The position numbers were made by a program, and so were the translations under genes. Under the pieces are notes generated by a model that worked only from the letters and a program-made list of their open reading frames with translations, did no database searches and had not been told where the DNA came from. A stretch of DNA of 64,000 nt. Origin: Castor canadensis. Its lineage: Eukaryota > Chordata > Mammalia > Rodentia > Castoridae. The DNA is taken from positions 131,617,583-131,681,582 of the forward strand of contig NC_133390.1 in assembly GCF_047511655.1 (NCBI RefSeq). Reading direction: 5' to 3'. This document shows positions 37,410 to 49,414 of the stretch, in pieces. How positions within the stretch are numbered: the stretch's first letter is position 1; each line of letters begins with the position of its first letter.

Positions 37410-37742
37410 GTTTTCAACAGTATTGCGGCTTGAACTCAGCCTCACTCTTGCTAGGCAGGGACCCTACCACTTGAGCTATTCCACTAGCCCTGTTTTGTGA
37501 TGAGATTTTTTTTGTTTGTTTGTTTGTTTTTATGGTGCTGGGGAATCAAACCCAGGGCTTCACACATTAACAAGGCAAGTGTTCTACCACTGAGCCATAA
37601 TCCCAGCCCTGTGATGAGATTTTCTGATATAGGATCTGTCAAACTATTTGCCCTCGCTGGCTTCAAACCATGATCCTCCTGTTCTCTGCCTCCTGAGTAG
37701 CTAGGATTACAGACGTGAGCCACCAGTGGCTGGCTGCATATT
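37410..37742 (-). repeat. Antisense SINE with a nested ID element
   Basis: The outer SINE (37410-37500 and 37624-37740) is interrupted by an antisense ID element (37510-37609). TGTGATGAGATTTT is duplicated at 37496-37509 and 37610-37623, the 14-bp target site of the inner insertion. Confidence 0.85.
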
Positions 37743-38404
37743 TTTTCATTCATTTAACAAATAGCTTCTTTCCTTTAGCCTTCATTGAAAGCTAGAGGAT
37801 GTGATAAAATGTTGCTCAAGAGTTAGGAAGTTGCACTCTTTGCAGAGGTTACAGTCTCATGAAGGAGAAGCACAGCCAAAAAGGTAGCACATAAATACAC
37901 AGTAAAATTTCAACTGAGTGATGAAGTGATAATAAAGAAAAATAAAACAAGGTAGGAAATGTGGTCATGTGTAAAGTCTTTGAAAATGAACTGTACCACA
38001 GTGGTAAAACTCTGTTTCTGCCAGCAAAATATGTCCTTCTCACAGTAGGACACCCAGCTATTCAACTCTGCCAACAAAATCCTCATGATTTTTTGTTTTC
38101 TTCTTTGTGAACAAAGAGACATTTATGGATTGCTCTTGTGTGTTTTATTATGGCCTTAAAGTTTCCATTTCTGTAGAGTGAAATTGTTCCCAGTACAAAC
38201 TGTGTTGGACTAAGATTTTTGTAAAGATTTCAACCTAAAAACTAAGAAGAATTTAAACCAGCTATTTGTCTTGGGGAATGACTCTTTGCTATATTCTTTT
38301 GTTCCTATTTAGAGAATATTGTGGTCAACGATTTTGATGGTTATGGTAATGGAAGAATTAGAGAAAACCAATTATGAACACTTTATAAAGGATAAATAGA
38401 ACTT

Positions 38405-38520
38405 CCACTTCATGTGGCATATAGTGTACGCCTGTAATCCCAGCACTCGAGACAAAGGCAGGAGGAGCACGAGTTCAAGGCCAGCTTGAGCTACATAGTG
38501 AGGAATAAAAAAAGAAACCA
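38405..38520 (+). repeat. B1 monomer
   Basis: CGCCTGTAATCCCAGCACTC is closer to classical rodent B1 than to the dimers. Confidence 0.75.
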
Positions 38521-39254
38521 TAATAACAACAACAAAAAATACCCCAAAATCTTCAGAAACTGAAATAACCACAGTAGCAATAATAACAAAAAGAGAGAAG
38601 ATGTATGAAACAAAGTTTTTAAAACACAGCCCTAAGCAACAAAGATCAGTGATCTCTTAGAGGTGGCTAACAAATGAGGTGGGCTCTAGGATGGCTCCAA
38701 CTTGATTGCCTTGAGAAGTTCCACAGTGTGGAACAGGGTGAAACTTAGGCATGGAGCCTGGTGGACTCCCTGAGTTGTGGATACGGAGCTGAGAGTCTGG
38801 AGAGACCAAAGTGGCTAGAATTTATAAGATGGAGTACCACAGAGGAGTGATCAGCACAGAGAGGAGCCCTGTGGTCACAGACAGTCACCCTTTAGGATTC
38901 AGGAGAGCACCAATCAGCTTCCTTGTTTGAGGAAAGTATCTGAGGCTGGGTAAAGAACTGCCTCCAAAAGATTAATCTGAGTAATAGGGATTAGAGGAAG
39001 CCCTGTTCTCTACAGCAAGACTGTAATTCCTGGGGCATGTGGTAAAACATTCAGAAACATCATACTTCAGTAGTGAGAAGTAACCAGCTCTAGACTGAGC
39101 ACTTTTCTAGACCACCTAACTAATCACAAAAGCAAGGCCCAAAAGAATCAAACCATTGCCAAATAACTATCCTCAAACAAGGCCCAATAATACAATAAGA
39201 ATACAGTATCTAGTAACCAATAAAGTAAAATTCGCAGGGTCTAGCATCTAATCA

Positions 39255-39615
39255 AAGATTATCAAGTAGACAGGTTTGCTCAGTTGCCATAACAGAGTAT
39301 GGCAAACTGGATGACTTAAATGACAGAAATTTATTTTCTTGACATCCTGGAGACAGAAAGTGTATGATAAAAGGTGTTAGCAGGGTTGGTTCCTCCTAGA
39401 CCTCTCCCTTTAGTTTGTAGATGAACACTTTTTTCCTATGCATGGATCTGTTTCTTCTTTTGCATGTACATTTCCAAATTTCTGCTTATAAGGATTAGTC
39501 ATATTGGATTAGGACCCACAGACACTATTTCCAAACACAGTCTATTCTGAGGTTATGAGGGTTAGGACTTCGTATGAATTGTGGGGGATATAAGTCAGCT
39601 CATAACCCTGGGCAA
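39255..39615 (-). repeat. MLT1-like LTR, antisense
   Basis: CAGTTGCCATAACAGAGTAT, ACAGAAATTTATTTTCTTGA, CATATTGGATTAGGACCCAC and TGAGGGTTAGGACTTC match the antisense MLT1 LTR pattern. Confidence 0.65.
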
Positions 39616-39951
39616 GCAGAGAGGCAGGAACTAGGACCTATAACAAGGAGAATGATCGGTGAATGAAAACCAACCCAGAGTGTGTATATGGTGATGCATA
39701 TCTATAATCACCCCCCCCAAAAAAAATAGAAAGGCAACGAATCCATAGGACATCAAAACAGCTATTCTAACTATATTCCATATGTTCAAAAACTTATGTG
39801 AAAATTAACCTGAATTAAATTTCTAAGGTTGAAAAACCAGGATATGAGATAAAAGACACTGAAGAGGTTAGTGGCAGATTCAACTTTAAAGAAGAAAAGC
39901 TTCAACTATATAACATGAAAAAAAAAAAAAAGCACTTTCCAAAAGCATCAT

Positions 39952-40028
39952 TAGGGGCTGGTGGAGTGGTTCAAGCAGTAGAGTGCCTGCTTAGCAAGTG
40001 TGAAGCCCTGAGTTCAATCCCCAGTACA

Positions 40029-40081
<53 letters not shown>
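39952..40081 (+). repeat. ID-like SINE with (CA)n tail
   Basis: GCTGGTGGAGTGGTTCAAGC to CCAGTAC, with its A-rich tail replaced by about 25 CA units at 40030-40081. Confidence 0.85.
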
Positions 40082-41080
40082 ATCATCTAATAGGCTTCAA
40101 GTAACCTTTTATGTGGGCAATTTGAGTTCCCAGAGAAAGGGATAAGAGAGAAAAATATTTGAAGAACTATTGGGCAGAAACTTTCCTGGCTTGATAAAAA
40201 CTATACATCTACCACTAAGAAGCTCAGTGAATCTCCTGCACAAGAAACATGAGGAAAGGTATACACTAAGGCACTCATAATTGAATTGGTTAAAATGAGT
40301 AATAATGAAAAGTTAACACACACAAGATCAGAGAAACAGGCAATAGCAGATTTCTTGACTGAAAAAACATGCAAATGAGAAGACAGTGGAGCAATATCTT
40401 TAAAGTACTGAAAGAAAAAAAAGCTATGCACCTACAATTCTTTACCAGAGAAAATATGTTTCAAAAATGAAGCATGGTAATGACATTTTCAGACATACAG
40501 AAGGTCAAAGAGTTCATGATCAGCAGACTCGTACTATAAGAAATGTTAAAGATGTCCTTTAGGCAGAAGTAAAATTACACCAGATGGAAATCTGAATCTT
40601 CACAAATGAATGAAGAACATTGAAAATAATAGTGTGATAAAATGTTTTTATTACTTAAATTTTATTTAGTAATAGGAAGTAACAGTGTACTACAGGGTTT
40701 ATAACATGTAAAAATGAAATTCATGACAACAAATGTATAGACTGAGAAGAAAGAAATGTGAGTATACTCTTGTTCCTATACATGAAATGTTATCATTCTA
40801 CTCAAATGTAGAATGTGATGAAGATAGATATTGTAAACCTTTAAACAACCACTGAAACTAGAGTTATTACAGATAATCCAATAAACAGCATAAGATGGAA
40901 TTTTAAAATTGCTTGACTAATCCAAAGGATGGCAGTAAAAGGGAAAAGCAGAACAGAAAGCAGATGGAGCAAATAGAGACTAGACAAGATAATAGATTCA
41001 GACTTAATTTACCATACGCCTTAGCAGTGCCAAAAAGAAAAATGTAGATGGCCTAACTACTCAATTAAAAGAGAGAGATT

Positions 41081-41180
41081 GTTACTTGGATAAAAAAAGC
41101 AAGAGCCAACTGTATGTATCTATTAAAAATGTTACTTGGATAAAAAAAGCAAGAGCCAACTGTATGTATCTATTAAAAAT
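41081..41180. repeat. Perfect 50-bp tandem duplication
   Basis: 41081-41130 and 41131-41180 are identical, each starting GTTACTTGGATAAAAAAAGC and ending TATTAAAAAT. Confidence 0.97.
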
Positions 41181-41904
41181 AGTGTACTGGGCCAGGTGTG
41201 GAGGCTTGAGCCTGTAGTCCTATCTACTGGGAGAATTGAGTTCCAGGCCAGTCCAAGCAAAAAGTTTGTGAGACCCCCATCTCACTTGATGGCTGGGTGT
41301 GGTGGGGCATCCTAGATAAGTGGGGAAACACAAATAGGAAGAACCTTGGTCCAGGTGAGCCCAAGGAATTAAGAAACCCTATCTCAAAAATAACAAACAC
41401 AAAAAGGATTGACAGAGTGGTTCAAGTAGCAGAGCATCTGCCTAGCGAGACTGAGGCCCTGCATTTAAACACCAATATCACCAAAACAAACAAAACAACA
41501 ACAACAAAAAAAAACTAAACCAAAAAAACAATGTACTTTAAATATAACAAAAAGTTTAAGAGGATAGAAATAAACCATATTAATACTAGTCAAAATGTAC
41601 CTGGGATGGATGTATTATTATCAAAGTAGATTTTAGAGCAAAGATCATTCCATGGTGACAAAGGGATTTGTTAAGGAAGAGTATATAACAATTCTAAATG
41701 TTTTTACACATAATTGACAGAGCTTCGAAATACAAAGCTCAAAAATTGATAGAACTGCAAGGAAGATAGATGCTTATGCATCTATCAGAGATTTCAGTAA
41801 CTGTTAGAAGTAGGCAGAAAACCAGCAAGGATGTGGCAGAACTAGAGACCACTCCCAAGCAAGCTGACCTGATTGATTGGTAGTCCATCCAACAACAGCA
41901 GATA

Positions 41905-42021
41905 CACTTCTTTTCTTTCTCCCTTCCTTCCTCCCTCCCTTCCTCCCCTTTCTGTTCCTCCCCTTTTCTTTCCTTTCCGCTCTCCTCTGACACTCTTCCT
42001 TTCTCCCTTCCTTCCTTTATA
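41905..42021. repeat. CT-rich (TTCC)n low-complexity tract
   Basis: About 110 bases almost wholly of C and T, at the tail side of an antisense B1. Confidence 0.85.
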
Positions 42022-42564
42022 CTTTGATACGGGGTCTTGCTATGTAGCTCAGGCTGGCTTCAAACTCACAACCCTCCTGCCCTTACCTCTCAAGTGCTGG
42101 GATTACAGGTGTGTACCATTATGCCTAGCTGGATGCACATTTTCTTCAAGTGTACATGGAACATGGACCTGACAGACCATAATCTGGGCCATAAAAAAGG
42201 TGTTAGTAATATAAAAGAATTTAAGTCCTACAAAGTATGTTTTCTGACCACAGTGAATTAAATTTGAAATCAATAACAGAAAGATACCTGGAAAAATCCC
42301 TATTTTGGAAGAAATAAAAAGGGAAATTAGAAAGCAGTTCTGTGAATGAAAATGAAGACACATGTATGCCCCTAAAGCATCCTGGGGGGCTTTTAGCACT
42401 AAATGCCTATAGCAGAAAGGAAGAAAGGTCTTCACAACACATATAATAAAGATCAAAGCAGAATTCAAGGAATGGAAAATGAAAATAGAGAATGGTAATA
42501 GCAGCTTTAATGTGTAGTAGACAAAACCTGGAGACAACCTAAATGTACATCAAGAGGTGACTAT

Positions 42565-43230
42565 AGCCGGGTGCAGTGGCTCATGCTTGTAATCCTAGCT
42601 ACTCAGGAAATGGGAGACCAGAGGAACATAGTTCCTGGCACATCTGAGGAAACAGTGAGACTCTACCTCAACCAATAAAAGCTGGACCTGGTGGTACACA
42701 GCTGTTATCCCAGTTACTCAGGAAGCATAAATAGGATCACAATCTAGCTCGCCAGACATAAAAGCGAGACCCCATTTGAAAAATAGCTAAAGCTAAAAGG
42801 ACTTAGGGGCATGGCTCAACTGGTAGAGTGCCTGCCAAGGAAGCGGAAGACCCTGAGTTCAAACCTCAGTACTGCCAAAAAAAATTTTTTTGTGTATCCA
42901 TACAGTGGAACATTAGAGTGAAAAAAAAAAAGTGACGCAGAGCACCAAAGATTTTTAGGGCACCAAAACTGTATTCTCTGTTGTACTATAATGGTGGATA
43001 CATGCCATTATACATTTGTGAAAAATCCACAGAATGTACAATAGCAAGAGGGAAGCCTATTTGTAAACTGTGGACTATGAGTAAAAATGTGTCAGTGTGT
43101 GTTCTTCAGCTGTAACAAATGTGCCTCTCTGTGGGAGGTGTTGATAATAAGGGAGGCTCTGAATGGGGACAAGGGGTTTATGTATCTGCTGCTCAGTTTT
43201 GTTGTGGACCTAAAACTGCTCTAAAAGATA
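42565..43230 (+). repeat. SINE (B1 units plus ID) and ancient L1 3' end
   Basis: SINE material at 42567-42882 (GGGTGCAGTGGCTCATGCTT) is followed by a diverged L1 3' end (42890-43230: TTTGTAAACTGTGGACTATG, AACCTAAAACTGCTCTAAAA, AATAAAG-like). Confidence 0.65.
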
Positions 43231-43557
43231 AAGTTAATTTTTTGAGAGAGAGTAAATGAACTGTTGTTAGAGGCAACAATGAATGAACAAATGAACTTCA
43301 AAATAACTATGCTGAGTGAAAGCTGCTAGTAAAAAGATACTCCATGTGTGTAAAACTAGCAAATTCATAGTAATCTGTGGTGACAGAAAGTGATGCATAG
43401 AAGCTTGGGGACAGAGGGCAGGTTGGAAGGGTTGGGAGGGAAGTATTAAGTGATGCAGGAGGAGGACACATGTAGTGGTTTAAACCTTTAATCCAGCTTT
43501 GAGGGAGGCACAGGTAGGTTTGTGGTCCGAGACTGACGCTGGGCAAAACTTTAGACT

Positions 43558-43783
43558 GTATCGGAAAGATAACTAAAGCAGAAAAGGTATGGGGGTGTGG
43601 TAGAATGCTGCCTTAGCCCTAAGTTCAAACCTCAGTGCCACCAAAAGAAGGAGGGCAGAGGAAATTTTTTGTATCGGAAAGATAACTAAAGCAGAAAAGG
43701 TATGGGGGTGTGGTAGAATGCTGCCTTAGCCCTAAGTTCAAACCTCAGTGCCACCAAAAGAAGGAGGGCAGAGGAAATTTTTT
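43558..43783. repeat. Perfect 113-bp tandem duplication
   Basis: 43558-43670 and 43671-43783 are identical, each starting GTATCGGAAAGATAACTAAA and containing the ID-like tail of a SINE (AGTTCAAACCTCAGTGCCAC). No difference between copies was found. Confidence 0.97.
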
Positions 43784-43904
43784 GGAATGATGGATATGTT
43801 CACTGTCTCGACTGTGGTGATGTTTGCACAGCTATTTGCATAAATTAAAATTTGTCATTTTTTACACTTTTTATGCAGTTTGTAGCAATTGTGTCATAAA
43901 TGTG

Positions 43905-44115
43905 TGTATGTGTGACTGAGGTTTGAACTCAGGACTTCACAGTTGTAAAGCAAGTGCTCTACCACTTGAGCCACACCTCCAGTCCATTTTACTGTGGTTA
44001 TTTTGTAGATGGGGTCTCAAGAACTATTTGCTTGGTCTGGCCTTGAATCTCAATCTTCCTGACTTCAGCCTCCCAAGTAGCTAGGATTATAGGCATGAGC
44101 CACCAGCCCCAGCTC
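43905..44115 (-). repeat. Antisense B1-ID dimeric SINE
   Basis: GAGGTTTGAACTCAGGACTT (ID half), GGATTATAGGCATGAGCCAC (B1 half). Confidence 0.85.
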
Positions 44116-44419
44116 ACAATAAAGCTGTTTTTTTTAAATAAACATATCTCCTGGGAGCTTGGGGGAGAAATCCCCCACCCACCCAGCTTTCACTGTACCC
44201 ATGTTGTTGCCTTGGTTCACTCTGTGGTAGAACTCCTCCGTGAGTTTTGCTCCTACCAGTCTTTGGTATTTGTGAACATAGTTAGTGATGGAGAAAACAG
44301 GATATCTCAGGGTCAAGTTTCCTTCTATCTTTTTTTTTTTTTTTTAATTTTTTAAAATTTCTGGCCATGTTTCAGTTATTCCAAATGAGGATTTATTGGA
44401 CTAGAAAGAGTCAGCTGGT

Positions 44420-44600
44420 TGCAGGCCCAGGATGTGAACTCATGCCCAGTGAAGGCCATTCCTGAGCAAGTCATTTGATAGTTGTGAGATTGGGTTCCCT
44501 TTCTCTAAAACGGGAGCGTTATCTGTTCTGCTTCCCTAGCTGGTTGTACTAAGATTTCAAAAGATACCAGCAGCCTATGAGCATAAAGTTGAATAATGGT
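44420..44600 (+). repeat. MIR remnant
   Basis: GAGCAAGTCATTTGATAG and TCTCTAAAACGGGAGCGTTA resemble the MIR core. Confidence 0.5.
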
Positions 44601-44849
44601 TTCTTTCCTACCTACTCACTCCATCTACTTTTTCTGTGATTCAAAAGAAGTTCACAGAAGACATGTATTTTACATGTTAATTTTTTGCCTGGTTTTTGTT
44701 TCTTGAGATATTAAGATACATATTGCTAATATATATTTAGTCCTAATATTTTTGTATTGCATTATCACAGGTTTCAGAACTTTCTCAGATACCTTTATTT
44801 ATTTATTGCCTATGAAAATAGCACTGAAAGGTAATTTCTCTTTTGTTCT

Positions 44850-45700
44850 CTTCATTTTGACCCAGAGTCTCACTAAGTCTTAGCCTCCTGAATGCTAGAA
44901 TTATAGGTATGCTCCTTCATGCCCAGTTTAAGAACAGGTAGTTTTTTGGTTTTAATTTTTAGACACTCCTGTTGTCTCAAGCAATTATAGTGGTAGACAG
45001 TGTTTGTTGAGTGAATAAGCTGAATAAAAAAAGAAGCTGGGCACTAGGCACTGGTGTCTCATGCTATTGTCCTAGCTACTCAGGAGGCAGAGATCAGAAG
45101 GATCAAAGTTTGAAGCCATCCTAGGCAAATAATTCACAAGACCCTATCTGGAAAAACCCTATCGCAAGGAATTGGGCTGGTGGAGTGGCTCAAGGTGAAG
45201 GTCCTGAGTACAAGCCCCAGTACCGCAAAAAAAAACAAACAAACTGTAATAACTTCCCAAATGGAATGACTTTTTAAAAAATTGTTTTATCCAGGCATAG
45301 TGGTTCATAACTGTAATCCTAGCTACTCAGAAGGCCAGCCCAGGCAAAAAAGTCCACAAGAACCCATCTCAACCAGTAAGAACCTGAGTGTGATGGTGAA
45401 TGCCTGTCATCCCAGTTAGGTGGAAAGTTAAATAGGAAGATCAGGCTGCCCCATGCATGAATGTGAGAACTTACTTGAAAAACATCTAAAACTAAAAGGG
45501 CAGGTGACTCATGCTGTAATCCTAGCTACTTGGAGGCTGAGATTGGGAGGATCAAGGTTTGAGGCCAGGCTGGACAAATAGTTTCCAAGACCCAATCTCC
45601 AAAATAACCAGAGTAAAAATGGATTGGAGTTGTGGCTCAAGTGGTGGAGCACCTGCTTTGTAAACATGAAACCTGGAGTTCAGATCTTGGTCCCATTAAA
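44850..45700 (+). repeat. B1 fragment and three consecutive SINEs
   Basis: Antisense B1 fragment at 44860-44930; plus-strand dimers at 45030-45235 and about 45290-45475, then 45490-45705. Confidence 0.75.
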
Positions 45701-45714
45701 AAAAAAAAAAAGTG

Positions 45715-45945
45715 CTTCCAAGATTTCACCTTGATGCTGCATCCTCCTGAGGGGAGGAACATTGTATCCTCACATGGCAGAAGGTAGGAGGACAATCTAG
45801 CAAAATGCTGTCTGAAGTCTCTTTTATAAGGACTGTCATCCCATTCACGAATAAGGAGCCTTCATGATCTAATCCCCTCGTAAAAGCTTCAGTTCTTAAC
45901 ATTAATTTTGGAGAGGGTACTTTCAAGCATCAGATAATACCGTTT
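45715..45945 (-). repeat. MaLR-type LTR fragment, antisense
   Basis: CCTCACATGGCAGAAGGTAG and CTTCATGATCTAATCCCCTC match the antisense MaLR pattern. Confidence 0.5.
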
Positions 45946-46552
45946 CCTGGGTTTCCTGGTAGGACGAATTTCCCATGTTGGAAAGAATGGGATTTCTTAC
46001 CATTTGCTGCCCCTCATTAACAAATACAAGAGAAGAAGAAAGAAAAGTGTGTGCTCTCTTTTCTAAGCAGGGTCTATGGCAAAGTAAGTGGAACACAGGA
46101 TGAAATGAAAGAAGGTAGTAACTATAGAATCTGCCAAAACTCTAGGATCTGCACTGTTTCATTCTGGGCCAGCCAGAGCAGAAACTCAGATAAAATGTAA
46201 GATGATGATGTCGTTATACTGACCCCCTTTTGGGGGTGAGACCAGAAGTTTACCTTCTTGCCAGTAACCAGTATTTACCATGTAAGCAGGGAGAGCAAAA
46301 GGACCAAAAGTCCCTAAGTGTCAGCTTGCCACCTGCCATGGAATGGAGGCCTTGTCATGAAGCCAGGACCTCCTTAGGCCCTGACCTGGGCAGCAAATGG
46401 AGCTGCAGGTGCTGAAGAGGAGGGAGGGATCCCTACGGTACTAATCCTGACGGGTGAGAGTCCCAAATGCTGACGTGGGTCCAAAGTGTTTTGGAATACA
46501 TTTTTAGTGTCTGGAAGGGACATGAGAAAAGAAGGATAGTGTAGAGAATGTA

Positions 46553-46789
46553 TAGCTATCCTTATCTCAACCAGCAAAACCCCTTGTTCCTTCCTATTAT
46601 TGCTTATACTCTCTCTACAACAAAATTAGAAATAAGGGCAAAATAGTTTCTGCTGGGTATTGAGGGGGGGAGCGGGAGGGGGCGGAGTGGGTGGTAAGGG
46701 AGGGGGTGGGGGCAGGGGGGAGAAATGAACCAAGCCTTGTATGCACACATGAATAATAAAAGAAAAATGAAAAAAAAAAAAAAAAAAAG
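46553..46789 (+). mobile_element. Young L1, very short 3' end
   Basis: About 240 bp of the same L1 3' UTR as the other young copies: TATAGCTATCCTTATCTCAA, the AAATAAGGGCAAAATAGTTT block, a G-rich tract (46660-46720) and poly(A). I found no clear target-site duplication. Confidence 0.88.
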
Positions 46790-46799
46790 GTAACTTTAT

Positions 46800-47990
46800 G
46801 TAATGGTTGAATCCTGAGACAATGGCCTTTCAAGGCTTTTGAAATCCTCAATGAAATAGAAACTTGGCAATGCTAGTTATTTCCTATTTTCTGGATAATT
46901 TTACTAGCTCATGAAATACAAAAATCTAGTTGTTTTCTGGGAGGAAGAAGGGTAGGTTGGGAGGAGCCACTTCTGAAGAGGGATGACTAAGGCTAAAGAT
47001 AAAGCAGTCAAAATAATTTCCAGGCTCTTTATAACCAGTGCTTAGCTTTTAAAAGCCAGACATTTCTCCACAACCTGGCTGATGCCAGGTTGTAACTAGG
47101 TTATAAAGGTTGGTCACAGTGAAAGCTAATGCACAGCTGACACTTAGGTATAGTAGCTTTGTGTGAGCACACTGTGCTTCAATGCATGTGTTGCACAAGG
47201 GAACAAGAGGGATAAACTCGCCTTGGGGACCTTTATGAAGGAGCCATAGCTACCACCCAAATGCCTGTCTGCTGTCTCTCAGGATTAAGAAAGATATGTT
47301 TGTTGAACTTTTATTTTATTTATTTATTTTTTTGTTGTTGAACTTTTAAGGTACCAGTTTTCCTAATTAGCTGATCTCACTTATACTCCCGGACTCCCCA
47401 GTGTCTTTCAGTGTTTGCTCATGGTGAGAAGGAAGGAATGGAAAGGAGAGTGGTAAGGGCAGAATAACTAAAAGGAAATGAGGAGAAGGAAAAGGGAAGA
47501 ACCAGTAAAAGGAGGCACAGGGAGAATTAGTGAAAATAACAGTAGTTAAGTACTTTGACCCAATACTCTTCTCTTAAGCACTTGATATGCCTGACTTTAT
47601 TTAATTCTTACAACTGCCTCATGAGGTTGGTTTCCTTACCCCATTTCACAGTTGAGAGAATCAAGGCACAGATGGTTTAAGTGGTTTGCCAGGACCACAC
47701 AGCCATCCAGTAGCAGATCTGGGCTTGCTCCACAGCCTGTGCTGTAGCCATGGCACCTCCTGCCTTTGGTTAGGACTTTCACACATATGATCTTTAGAAA
47801 AGGGAAGTATTGTGGGCTAAAAATATAGGGCAAATGTCCGTTAAGGGAAATGACTTTGTTAACTATATTAAGCATACTGCTTTTCTTCTCTGATAGTGTT
47901 AGTGACCAAACACTAGTGCTTAAGGCGTGGGCTTCTGAGGTCACAAGTCTTCCACAGAACCTTTGTTGGGGTTGACCCATTCATTAGCTT
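46800..47990 (-). repeat. Intron with one MIR element
   Basis: An antisense MIR at about 47540-47730 (CCCCATTTCACAGTTGAGAG; GACCACACAGCCATCCAGTA). The rest is unrecognised apart from a hairpin at 47070-47093. Confidence 0.6.
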
Positions 47991-47999
47991 CGCACTTTT

Positions 48000-48540
48000 T
48001 TTTTTTTGTTTTGTTTTGTTTTTGGTGGAACTGAGTTTTGAACTCAGGGTTTTACTCTCCCAAAGCAGACACTCTACCTACCACTTGAGCCATTCTTCCA
48101 TTTTGCTTTGGTTATTTTGGAGATGGGATTTTGGGAACTATTTGCCTGGGCTGACCTTAGTCCTCTCAATCTCAGCCTCCCAAGTAGTTAGGATTACAGT
48201 GTGAGCCACTAGCCCCCAGCTAGTTTAGCACTTTATTTGTTTGTTTGTTTATTTATGGTATACTGAGGTTTGAACTTGGGGTCTTGTGCTTGCTACCCAG
48301 GTACTCTATCAATTGAGCCATATCCCCAAACCTTTTTGATTATTTTTCAGATAGGATCTGGTACTTTTTACTGGCCTTGGATCAGGATCCTCCTACCTGT
48401 GCTTCCCTGATAGCTGGGATTCATAGGTATGTACCACCATGCCTGGTTTGTTTGTTGAGATGAGGTCTTGCTAACTTTTTGCCCTGGATAGCTCCTAATC
48501 TTTGCTTCCTGAGTAACTGGGATTACAGGCATGCTAGCTT
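48000..48540 (-). repeat. Two antisense SINEs
   Basis: Dimer at 48005-48225 (GAGTTTTGAACTCAGGGTTT) and a second ID/B1 unit at 48255-48535. Confidence 0.78.
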
Positions 48541-48754
48541 GGTACTTTTAATCTGATCAGAGCTGTGGCTGTGGCTGGTAAGTTCTGGGCCTTGACTGTG
48601 CATGCTGTGGGGAAGTAAGGAAGGCTTCACAGGAAGCCATACCTCATCAGCACTGCTAGCTCTTAGCAAGCATCTGGGAGTATGACAGCTGATGAGTCAC
48701 TGCATTGTGGAGATACTGAGAACATGGAATGGTCCACTGCAATCAATTTAATTG

Positions 48755-49130
48755 GGAATTGAAGCAAAGACTGTGTGTTGGTCAGCTTTCTGCTACTCTC
48801 ACAAATACCTCTGATAACCAACTGACACAGAGCAAGGGGTTATTTTGGCTCACAGTTTTGGAGGTTCCGGTTTGTGATTGGTTGGCCCTGTTGCTATGTG
48901 ATGAGAAAGCACATCATGGCAGGAGTGCATGGCAGAATAAAGCCACTCACCTAATGATCAGGAAGCAAAAGAAGCATGAAGAATGGGGTGTGGTCCCATA
49001 ATCCTCTTCTTGTGACCTGAAGACCTCCAATTAGGCCCGGTTGCTGAAAAGTTCCAGCTCCTCCTGATGTTGCCATGGACTGGGGACATGAACCTTTGGG
49101 AGTGGGAGACACTTACCCAAACCATTAGCA
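48755..49130 (-). repeat. MaLR-type LTR, antisense
   Basis: TTATTTTGGCTCACAGTTTT, GCACATCATGGCAGGAGTGC and ATGAACCTTTGGGAGTGGGA fit the antisense MaLR pattern. The open frame at 48729-49001 lies in it and is not a gene. Confidence 0.55.
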
Positions 49131-49140
49131 AGCCATATGT

Positions 49141-49141
<1 letters not shown>

Positions 49142-49201
<60 letters not shown>

Positions 49202-49412
49202 TAGGATTAGGGTTTGAACTCAGGGCTCTGTACTTGCAAAGAAAGTACTCTACCACTTGAGCCACACCTCCAGTCCATTTTGCTCTGGTTATATTGGAAA
49301 TGGGGGGTGGTCTCATGAACTATTTGCCTGGACTGGCCCTGAACTGTGATCCTCCTGATCTCAGCCCCCCAAGTAGCTAGGATTACAGGCATAAGCTGTT
49401 GGTGCTGGGCTT
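49142..49412 (-). repeat. (TG)n and antisense B1-ID SINE
   Basis: About 29 TG units (49142-49200) form the tail of an antisense dimer (49201-49412). Confidence 0.88.
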
Positions 49413-49414
49413 TA

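Larger units (their letters stand above)
40230..42540 (+). repeat. Ancient L1/HAL1-like element, fragmented
   Basis: An ORF1-like C-terminal part lies at about 40250-40640 and ORF2-like pieces at 41680-41900 and 42140-42540. Interrupted by SINEs (41190-41510) and an antisense B1 with a TTCC-rich tail (41905-42135). It also holds a 50-bp tandem duplication at 41081-41180. Confidence 0.6.

Noticed and set aside
49142-49200. Direct repeats that might suggest an array
   Set aside because: This is a simple (TG)n microsatellite. No spaced repeat with unique spacers exists in the window, so there is no CRISPR.
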